Origin: UBA4207 sp964352405
GTDB taxonomy: Bacteria > Bdellovibrionota > Bacteriovoracia > Bacteriovoracales > Bacteriovoracaceae
Length of the DNA: 26,163 nucleotides
Direction of reading: 5' to 3'
NCBI GenBank assembly: GCA_964352405.1
Contig: CAYGRY010000036.1
Coordinates: 1 to 26,163 of the forward strand
Shown: piece by piece, positions 19,285 to 26,163 of the stretch
How the letters are laid out: every line of letters begins with the position of its first letter
Position numbering within the stretch: the first letter of the stretch is position 1
Notes under the pieces: model-generated
The model's database searches: none
What the model was told of the DNA's origin: nothing
What the model saw: only the letters and a program-made list of their open reading frames with translations
Made by a program: the position numbers and the translations under genes

Positions 19285-21099
19285 ATGTGTGGAATCGTTG
19301 GCCATTTGGGCTCGAGTCACTCGATTGATTTAGTTTTAGAAGGTTTAAAAAGACTTGAGTATCGTGGCTATGATTCAGCTGGTATCAGTTTCAACAAACA
19401 ATCTGGCGCTTTAGAAATTTATAAAAAACAAGGCAAGCTTTCAAATCTTGTCGACTTTCTTGGTGATATAAAAGAATTCAATGCTCTTTCATGTATCGGT
19501 CACACAAGGTGGGCCACGCACGGTGAAGTGAGTGATGCTAATTCTCATCCACATACTGACGGTGGAATTTCAATTGTTCACAATGGAATAATTGAAAATG
19601 CAGAAGACTTAAGAACGGAGCTCGTCGCTCATGGATATAAGTTTCAATCTCAAACAGACTCGGAAGTATTTTTAGCGTTATTGTCTACGACAGTTGCTAA
19701 AGGCATTCCATTGCAAGAAGCGATTACGTCAAATTTTTCAAAGCTTGATGGTAACTCTGCTTTTGTTATTTTGGATTCGAAAACGTCTGATATTTGGGCG
19801 ATTAAAAAAGGTGCTCCACTCGTTTGTGGTTTACATGAGGTTAATTCAGATGCACTCGTTTCATCAGATCCTTATGCGCTTGTAGGTTTTGCTGACAAAT
19901 TATATTTTCCACAAGACAATGTTCTTTGCCATTTAAGTGCAGGTAATAAAAACCTTATCAACTTTTATGAAATGGATGGAAACAAGTCCGATCGCTATAT
20001 GTCTAAAAAGCAAGAAATGAGTTTAGAGGTTTCTGATAAGGGAAGCTTCGATCACTTTATGCTTAAAGAAATTTATGAGCAACCGGGTTTAATTAGAGCT
20101 TTAACAAAATATTATTTCGATGGTGAAGGGCAAGAAACCCTTAACAGGATTTCTAAGCTTAAGCCTGGACGCTTTCTAATTAATGCCTGTGGCACAGCTA
20201 ATTATGCTGGTCTAGTTGTTAAAGACTTTATTGAAAAATTTAATAAGATTCCATGTCAGGTTGATTTAGCCAGTGAGTTTCGTTATCGAAACCCACTGGT
20301 TTTAAAAGATGATATCGGTTTATTTGTCAGCCAATCAGGGGAGACTGCAGATACTCTTGCAGCTCAAAATCTTTGTAAGCAAGCTGGCATTAATACATTG
20401 TCTATCGTCAATGTTGAAGGCTCTACTCTTTTTAGGGATTGTGATTACAATTTACTTATCCGAGCGGGTATTGAAATCGGAGTCGCTTCAACCAAAGCCT
20501 TTACACAGCAAGCCCTAACAGGAAGGTTGCTTTCACATGCACTTGGAGATGGAGTTGATAAAAAATCATTAAAAGATAAGTTTAATCTTTTAGCGACAAG
20601 AATTGATGAACTGCTTTCAAGAGCGGAAGAATTAAAATCAATTGCAGAATCAATCCATCATTTTAAAGGATTCTTCTATACAGGTCGTGGGGCATTATTC
20701 CCTGTTGCCTTAGAAGGTGCTCTAAAACTTAAAGAAATCGCTTATGTTCATGCCGAAGGATATGCCTCTGGAGAGCTAAAGCATGGCCCCATCGCTTTGA
20801 TTGATGAAGAGATGGTTAATGTTGCATTAGTCGCACCAGAGCTTCTAGATAAAACAATTTCTAACGTTGAAGAAATCAAAGCTAGAAAAGGTAATATTGT
20901 CGTCATTGGTCCACAAAATGATGCTAACTCAAAACGAGTTGCAGATTATTTCTTTGGTCTAAACTATGACGGTCTTGGTGAATTATCGGCCGTTTATTGC
21001 AACGTTGCTAATCAAATATTGGCTTATTACATGGCAAGATTTAAAGGCACAGATATTGATAAGCCTAGAAATTTAGCGAAATCAGTGACGGTGGAGTAG
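19285..21099 (+). CDS. glmS: Glucosamine-6-phosphate synthase (isomerising, glutamine-dependent)
   Basis: GlmS converts fructose-6-phosphate and glutamine to glucosamine-6-phosphate, the first step of the hexosamine pathway. The glutaminase domain starts MCGIVGHLG with the nucleophile Cys2, followed by EYRGYDSAGI and IGHTRWATHG. Two SIS sugar-isomerase domains follow, with ACGTANYAG, VSQSGETADT, GVASTKAFTQQ and AEGYASGELKHGPIAL. The protein ends with the conserved DKPRNLAKSVTVE. The 604-residue length is normal. A good GAGG site precedes the ATG. The pcrA gene starts 4 bases after its stop, so glmU, glmS and the downstream genes look like one unit. Confidence 0.97.
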   Translation: MCGIVGHLGSSHSIDLVLEGLKRLEYRGYDSAGISFNKQSGALEIYKKQGKLSNLVDFLGDIKEFNALSCIGHTRWATHGEVSDANSHPHTDGGISIVHNGIIENAEDLRTELVAHGYKFQSQTDSEVFLALLSTTVAKGIPLQEAITSNFSKLDGNSAFVILDSKTSDIWAIKKGAPLVCGLHEVNSDALVSSDPYALVGFADKLYFPQDNVLCHLSAGNKNLINFYEMDGNKSDRYMSKKQEMSLEVSDKGSFDHFMLKEIYEQPGLIRALTKYYFDGEGQETLNRISKLKPGRFLINACGTANYAGLVVKDFIEKFNKIPCQVDLASEFRYRNPLVLKDDIGLFVSQSGETADTLAAQNLCKQAGINTLSIVNVEGSTLFRDCDYNLLIRAGIEIGVASTKAFTQQALTGRLLSHALGDGVDKKSLKDKFNLLATRIDELLSRAEELKSIAESIHHFKGFFYTGRGALFPVALEGALKLKEIAYVHAEGYASGELKHGPIALIDEEMVNVALVAPELLDKTISNVEEIKARKGNIVVIGPQNDANSKRVADYFFGLNYDGLGELSAVYCNVANQILAYYMARFKGTDIDKPRNLAKSVTVE

Positions 21100-21103
21100 G
21101 AGA

Positions 21104-23335
21104 GTGTCTAATTTGTTAGAAGGTTTAAACCAACAACAAAAACTAGCGGTAGAACATACAGATGGTCCTGTTATGGTTTTGGCCGGTGCTGGTTCCGGAA
21201 AAACAAAAACACTTGTCACTCGTATCGCTTATTTGATGAGCGAAAAAAATACAAGTCCGTTTAGAATTCTAGCCTTAACATTTTCTAATAAAGCCGCCAG
21301 AGAAATGCGTGAGAGAATTTCTACCATGACTGGCTTAGATATTGGCTCACTTCAAGTGACAACCTTCCATGCTTTTTGTGCACGAGTCTTAAGACAAGAA
21401 GCAGACTTTATCGGACTGTCTAGAAGCTTTACGATCTATGATGGAAGTGAAAGCAAGTCATTGATGAAACAAGTTCTTGGACGAAAAGGGATTGGACCAA
21501 AAGAGTTGAATCCAAAAGAAGTTCTCTATTATATCGAACAACTCCATCATAATGGATATTGGCCTGGCAAAGAGAATCATGACCTGGATATTGATCAAGC
21601 AGATCCCTTTTATTCGTATTTTCTTGAATACACAGAAGAACTACACAGATCTAATGCTACTGACTTTGGTGGTTTAATAACAGGTGTACTAGAATTATTT
21701 AGTAAATATCCAGACGTACTAAAAAGATATCAAGAACGCTTTAGATATATATTAGTTGATGAGTATCAAGATACAAATAGATGTCAATTTGAGCTGGTAA
21801 CGCTTTTGGCGAATAACCACTCAAACCTATGCGTCGTTGGAGATGAAGATCAGTCGATCTATTCATGGCGTGGAGCTGATATTCGAAATATTTTAGATTT
21901 TGAAGAGACATTTCCTAAAGCCAAAATCCTGCGCCTAGAACAAAACTACAGATCAAGTAAAAATATTATTGAAGCCGCTTCACATGTCATTGAGAAAAAT
22001 ACTCAACGTAAAGGCAAGAAAATGTGGACGGATAATGATTTGGGAGAGTCCATTCAAATCATTGAAAATGAATCAGATAAAAAAGAAGCAGAGTGGATTG
22101 CTTCAGAGATAATTAATCTTGCTAGAAAAGAAGGGGTGAAGTACAGCGATATAGCTGTATTCTACCGGGCTAACTCACAATCTCGTATGATTGAAGATGC
22201 GCTAAGAACAATTAATATTCGTTATAGAGTTATTGGCGGAATTAGGTTCTACGAGAGAAAAGAAGTTAAAGACTTAATGGCTTATTTAAAGCTTGTGGTA
22301 AATCCTAAAGATAGCTTAAGTCTTTCTCGAATTATCAACGTTCCTGTAAGGGGAATTGGTGCCACATCTCTTAGAAAACTCGAAGAAGAAGCGATTAGAA
22401 GCAACCAAAGCCTGTGGGAAGCTCTAGAATCACTTGTTAGTGACTTCTCTGCTTTTTCACATATCCGAATTAGCGCCAAAGTAAAATCATCATTAACGTC
22501 GTTTGTTTCATTTATTCAGGATTTAATTAATCTCAATGCTCAAAATGCCAAAGCGACAGATCTCTATGAGCGCGCTTTGCATGAATCTGGTTATTGGGAG
22601 TCATTAAAAGCCGCTAAAGACCACGAAAGCTTAGCTCGAATGGAAAACGTTCAGGAATTAGGCAATGCGATTGCCCAGTTTGAAGCCGATAGAGAAAATG
22701 GAACACTTTCTGAATTTTTAGAGTCTGTCACTCTTGATACAACTGAAGAAGAGCCTAATAATCTTGGAGATGTTTCTTTAATGACGGTTCATGGAGCTAA
22801 AGGCTTAGAGTTTGAACATGTCTTTGTCACTGGTTGTGAAGAAAATGTTTTTCCTAGCTGGCGAAGCCTTGAGGATGACTCTGGAGCTGACGAAGAAGAG
22901 CGTCGATTGTTTTATGTCGCCATGACTAGGGCAATGAAAAAACTTCATTTAACATTCGCTCGTGGAAGAATGCTTTTTGGACAATTAAAGTTTAATGGTC
23001 CAAGCCGATTCCTTCTTGAAATTCCCAAAGACTATTACGTTTGGAAGAATCCAGACGGAAAGGTTTCTTCATCAAGAAGATCGCCTGTATTCTTTGATGA
23101 CGACGAGGAAGAAGTCTATCAAGAACATGACGATGAACCAGTAATTCAAGTTGCTAAACCAATCGTACAATCGAAGTTTCCCGTTGGTAGTAAGATTAGA
23201 CATGGCCTTTATGGAGACGGAAAAGTTTTAGACTGCGAAGGTTCAGGCACGGAAGAGGTTATTGTTATCAAGTTTTTAGACGGTGCAAGGAAAAAGTTTA
23301 AAGTTAAATTTGCACCGCTATCATTGATAAACTAA
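21104..23335 (+). CDS. pcrA: UvrD/PcrA-type superfamily 1 DNA helicase
   Basis: PcrA/UvrD is a 3'-5' helicase used in nucleotide excision and mismatch repair and in removing proteins from DNA. The 743-residue protein shows all SF1A motifs in order: AGAGSGKTKT (about residues 26-35), LTFSNKAAREM, DEYQDTNRCQ (about 218), GDEDQSIYSWRGAD (about 246), EQNYRSS, MTVHGAKGLEFEHVF (about 560) and FYVAMTRA (about 602). The acidic linker and C-terminal domain (VGSKIRHGLYGDGKVLD ... FAPLSL) match the PcrA C-terminal Tudor-like domain. The start is GTG at 21104 after TAGGAGA. Only 4 bases separate it from glmS and 7 from the AsmA-like gene. The pairing with cell-wall genes is unusual but no biochemical link is implied. 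Confidence 0.95.
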   Translation: MSNLLEGLNQQQKLAVEHTDGPVMVLAGAGSGKTKTLVTRIAYLMSEKNTSPFRILALTFSNKAAREMRERISTMTGLDIGSLQVTTFHAFCARVLRQEADFIGLSRSFTIYDGSESKSLMKQVLGRKGIGPKELNPKEVLYYIEQLHHNGYWPGKENHDLDIDQADPFYSYFLEYTEELHRSNATDFGGLITGVLELFSKYPDVLKRYQERFRYILVDEYQDTNRCQFELVTLLANNHSNLCVVGDEDQSIYSWRGADIRNILDFEETFPKAKILRLEQNYRSSKNIIEAASHVIEKNTQRKGKKMWTDNDLGESIQIIENESDKKEAEWIASEIINLARKEGVKYSDIAVFYRANSQSRMIEDALRTINIRYRVIGGIRFYERKEVKDLMAYLKLVVNPKDSLSLSRIINVPVRGIGATSLRKLEEEAIRSNQSLWEALESLVSDFSAFSHIRISAKVKSSLTSFVSFIQDLINLNAQNAKATDLYERALHESGYWESLKAAKDHESLARMENVQELGNAIAQFEADRENGTLSEFLESVTLDTTEEEPNNLGDVSLMTVHGAKGLEFEHVFVTGCEENVFPSWRSLEDDSGADEEERRLFYVAMTRAMKKLHLTFARGRMLFGQLKFNGPSRFLLEIPKDYYVWKNPDGKVSSSRRSPVFFDDDEEEVYQEHDDEPVIQVAKPIVQSKFPVGSKIRHGLYGDGKVLDCEGSGTEEVIVIKFLDGARKKFKVKFAPLSLIN

Positions 23336-23342
23336 GGACTAA

Positions 23343-25580
23343 ATGAAACCTAATAAAGTTTTTCTCATTATCTTTTCAGTTTTTATCACCTTTGGGATTC
23401 TTCTGGGTGGTATCTATTTCTATGTGTCTAAAGTACTTACGCCTGATAATATTCGTGATCTTCTGACTCAAAACTTAAAGGAAACTTTTCCTAAAGCTAA
23501 GGTTGAAGTTGGTGAGGTCGATTTTAAGTTTGGAACTTCAATTGACTTTATTATAAATAAGATCAACATCGAAACAAATGAGCCATTGGCTTCAGTTTCG
23601 GACGCAAGACTAAGAATTCCTGTCTGGTCAATTCTTAAAGGTGGCGGTGTAGTAGAGATTGAAATTAATGGTCCTCAGTTTTATTGGTCAAAACTAAAGA
23701 AGTCTGAATCCAATTGGGCCCAGGCTATGAATTCTGCAGCCGTTAAAAAGAACACTTCATCAGTCCCTGTGGTACTGCCAGCATTTTTAGCTTCGAGTCG
23801 TCTCAATATAAAAATGAAAGACTCTAAGATTAAGTATTATCTTAGTGAAAAAGAAAAAGGAACATTTCTAATTTCGAAGTTCTTAATCAAAGAGCTTGGT
23901 CTTGAGAATCCTGCTGCATTTGAAGTGGACACTACAATCTTAATGCAACAGGACTCCCTTGGGGAGTTGTCTGCCAATATACTTGTTATTGGAGAAGCTG
24001 ATCTTCATAGATTTTTAAGCGAGGGGAAACTGTCTTTAGTTTCCGTTGCGACGATCTCAAAAATTAAATCAATAAAAAGCGGTGTGTTTCCACTTTCTGA
24101 AATTAGAATGGAGCTTAAATCTGATATTTATAAAACTGGGAATATTTCTGGTGATGCGAAAATGTCTTTTTATGACTCCGCACTATCTTTGAAAGTCTCA
24201 AAAAAATCACAAGATATTAAAATCGAAAATATTAAAGCCGCGCTTTCGGTTAAGGACTTTTTATCTTTCGTGCCAACAATGACGAACAAAATTAATCCTG
24301 GAAAGTCACAAATTAATATCGAAGGGGATGTAGATCTTAGTCACCAACAGATTAAACCTCATTTGCAATTTTCGATGAATCAAGGCTTTTCTTACAGTCA
24401 GTTTGGTCAGAATTTTTCTCCAACCTTTAGTGGTAGTTTATTAGATAAAAAGATTGATATGAAAGTTGAGCTTCCTCTTTATCAAGGTCAGTCTTCTACA
24501 TCTATAAAATTAATACTTCCTAAAGAATTTAATTTTAATAATTATATACCTGACTTAGTTATAGAAACTAACGCCAATGGTATAATAATGACAAAGAGTG
24601 ACTTAGAGAAAATCAATGAAGGATCTAAGTCTGGTGACTCAGTCAACGATACTGTCATATCGAAATCAAGTGCAGATAATAATCTTAAAAAAAATAATGA
24701 AACAAAAGAGCATCAGCTATTTGTTCTTCCATTGACTTGGCAATTAGATGTTGTGGATAGCAAATTCACTGATAAAGATTTAAGTTTAAAAGCCAATATT
24801 AGAATTAGTTCAAAAGGAAATACAAAGTTTATTTCCCAAATGAATATTGCCAGCGGAACGCTTTCTACAGAAGTAGATCTCGCGGCTGTTGATAACTCGG
24901 GAAAAGCACTAGTGACATTTAAAAAGTTTTCGGGGGCTGTCGTATCACCATTTATTTCAGATAAAGTAATGACTGTTAATGGTGAGGTTAACGGTCTTCT
25001 GAGTACAAACTTTATACAAACGAATGATTCCTATAAGTTTGACTCAAAATATGATCTAAAAGTTTTAAACGGAAAAATTTCTAAAGTTGATCCATCAGAA
25101 TGGTTAACGTCTTTAACTGATGCCATAAAACCTTTTTTCCCGACGATTAATGATGTTATTAAAGATATTAAAATTCAGCCTGACTTTTCTCTTCTTGAAT
25201 TAGAGGGTTCTGCAACAAATGATAAACTTTATTTTAAGGATATATTTTTTAAAGGAATCGAGAATAAATTTGAAATAAGTGCAAAAGGCACAGTTTTCTT
25301 AAATAATTCGGGTGAAAGTGAACTTGTTGCTGACTATAAAGATTATAAAGGAAACTTGTCCGCCTTCTTGTTAAAAGAAGTCGGTACAGAGATCTTACCT
25401 TTAAAGCTAGTCGGATTAGGGACAAGCCTTAAGCCAGATATTTCTTATACGTCGAAAAAGCTCTCTTCCATCCTGTTAAAGAAAAAGGGAACAAATAAGG
25501 TTAGAGATTTAGCCAAAAAGTTTTTAAAAGATGGCGATAAGAAAAAATTAGATAAATTACTAAAAGGTATATTGAAATGA
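23343..25580 (+). CDS. AsmA-like envelope protein, 745 aa
   Basis: The protein has one N-terminal membrane anchor (about residues 7-29, IIFSVFITFGILLGGIYFYV). A long periplasmic body rich in beta strands follows. Its opening (PDNIRDLLTQNLKETFPKAKVEVGEVD ... SVSDARLRIPVWSIL, then VVEIEINGPQFYW) is typical of AsmA-family proteins, which carry or organise lipids between the Gram-negative membranes. Repeated beta segments run to about residue 690, and the end is very basic (LLKKKGTNKVRDLAKKFLKD). The low sequence identity expected in this family means the call rests on overall layout. It begins 7 bases after pcrA and shares an ATGA overlap with mtnA, so it is part of the same transcript. Confidence 0.75.
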   Translation: MKPNKVFLIIFSVFITFGILLGGIYFYVSKVLTPDNIRDLLTQNLKETFPKAKVEVGEVDFKFGTSIDFIINKINIETNEPLASVSDARLRIPVWSILKGGGVVEIEINGPQFYWSKLKKSESNWAQAMNSAAVKKNTSSVPVVLPAFLASSRLNIKMKDSKIKYYLSEKEKGTFLISKFLIKELGLENPAAFEVDTTILMQQDSLGELSANILVIGEADLHRFLSEGKLSLVSVATISKIKSIKSGVFPLSEIRMELKSDIYKTGNISGDAKMSFYDSALSLKVSKKSQDIKIENIKAALSVKDFLSFVPTMTNKINPGKSQINIEGDVDLSHQQIKPHLQFSMNQGFSYSQFGQNFSPTFSGSLLDKKIDMKVELPLYQGQSSTSIKLILPKEFNFNNYIPDLVIETNANGIIMTKSDLEKINEGSKSGDSVNDTVISKSSADNNLKKNNETKEHQLFVLPLTWQLDVVDSKFTDKDLSLKANIRISSKGNTKFISQMNIASGTLSTEVDLAAVDNSGKALVTFKKFSGAVVSPFISDKVMTVNGEVNGLLSTNFIQTNDSYKFDSKYDLKVLNGKISKVDPSEWLTSLTDAIKPFFPTINDVIKDIKIQPDFSLLELEGSATNDKLYFKDIFFKGIENKFEISAKGTVFLNNSGESELVADYKDYKGNLSAFLLKEVGTEILPLKLVGLGTSLKPDISYTSKKLSSILLKKKGTNKVRDLAKKFLKDGDKKKLDKLLKGILK

Positions 25581-26163
25581 CAAAAGTTATCCCACTTGAT
25601 TGGAAAAATGATGAACTTACTTTAGTAGATCAACGTTATCTTCCTCATGAGATCTCATATGTTCATGTTAAAACTATTGAAGATGCTCATGAAGCAATTA
25701 AGGTTATGGTTGTTCGCGGAGCACCTTTAATTGGCTTTACAGCTTTATATGGAATGGCTCTTTGGCTACGTGTTCAAAAAGAGGTAACTCAAACAACAAT
25801 CGATAAAGCTGTTGTCTATCTTGAGTCTGCAAGACCTACGGCCGTGAACCTATCCTATGAAGCCAAAAGAGCTAAAGACTTTATTTTATCTTCACTACAA
25901 GAATCAAAGTCTTTAGAGCAAACTTATTCAGATCTAGTTGATTTTGCTAATGCGCAAATGATTAAACTTGGTAATGATAATCTTTCTATGGCCAAAACTG
26001 CAGCGAAGAAATTGGGTGAGCTTTATGGTGAACGTCCGCTTCGTGTTTTAACTTTATGTAATACAGGTTTTTTAGCTTGTGGCCCGATGGGTACGGCACT
26101 TGGGGTTATTTCTCATTTAAATAGTTTAAAGAGAATTGATAAAGTTTTTGCTTTTGAAACAAG
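25577..26163 (+). CDS. mtnA: Methylthioribose-1-phosphate isomerase MtnA (N-terminal part, cut by the right edge)
   Basis: MtnA isomerises 5-methylthioribose-1-phosphate to the ribulose form in the methionine salvage pathway. The 195 codons in view read MTKVIPLDWKNDELTLVDQR and then the family signatures VVRGAPLIGFTALYGM (about residues 49-64), RPTAVNLSYEAKR, and LTLCNTGFLACG. The last holds the catalytic cysteine, about Cys161, matching Cys160 of B. subtilis MtnA. The catalytic aspartate lies beyond the window. The ATG overlaps the AsmA-like stop (ATGA), so it is coupled to that gene. No other salvage gene is seen. The eIF2B-like homologues are distinguished by CNTG. Confidence 0.92.
   Translation, partial: MTKVIPLDWKNDELTLVDQRYLPHEISYVHVKTIEDAHEAIKVMVVRGAPLIGFTALYGMALWLRVQKEVTQTTIDKAVVYLESARPTAVNLSYEAKRAKDFILSSLQESKSLEQTYSDLVDFANAQMIKLGNDNLSMAKTAAKKLGELYGERPLRVLTLCNTGFLACGPMGTALGVISHLNSLKRIDKVFAFET

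Overview
The window is low-GC, gene-dense bacterial chromosome with a Gram-negative cell plan: a secretin, an AsmA-like envelope protein, GlmU/GlmS and a flagellin. A flagellin tail, a Tad/Flp pilus locus, a short secreted RHS/YD protein and sigma-54 promoters together resemble the predatory Bdellovibrionota, perhaps the low-GC Bacteriovorax-like branch. That placement is inferred from gene content only. No tRNA, rRNA, CRISPR array, insertion sequence or prophage gene is visible.

Layout. (1) 1-1724: the last codons of a flagellin and its terminator, a degenerate sugar-nucleotide SDR gene, and a convergent gene of unknown function. (2) 1787-1962, minus strand: a structured RNA with a consensus -10 box that looks like 6S RNA. 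(3) 2186-10018: a Tad pilus operon in the order Flp pilin, minor prepilin, prepilin peptidase, third prepilin, two TadE-like minor pilins, CpaB, CpaC secretin, a single-chain TadZ-TadA fusion ATPase, and TadB. Neighbouring genes overlap or nearly touch through most of it, but tadC, tadD and rcpB are absent. (4) 10117-14264: a short secreted RHS-like protein, three tiny secreted peptides of one apparently new family, and an ALDH3-type aldehyde dehydrogenase. (5) 14319-17563, minus strand: lon, a CheY-like receiver protein and a small exported protein, probably one transcript. (6) 17805-26163: glmU, glmS, pcrA/uvrD, an AsmA-like gene and the 5' part of mtnA, tightly packed.

How the parts work together. 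The Tad genes form one machine. The peptidase matures five Gly-Gln-type prepilins, the fusion ATPase with TadB drives assembly, CpaC is the outer-membrane pore and CpaB its periplasmic partner. GlmS and GlmU supply UDP-GlcNAc for peptidoglycan and lipopolysaccharide. Lon is the housekeeping protease, here possibly heat-shock controlled and followed by a receiver-only regulator.

The most novel item is the small-peptide family at 11878-12042, 12231-12419 and 14085-14264. Each has a signal peptide, one cysteine, an arginine exactly eight residues later, and a C-terminal Gly-Arg or Ala-Arg at the stop. Two have near-perfect sigma-54 promoters with a similar upstream box at the same distance (59 bp), and all three have an intrinsic terminator. 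The TadZ-TadA fusion and the 6S-like RNA also merit follow-up.
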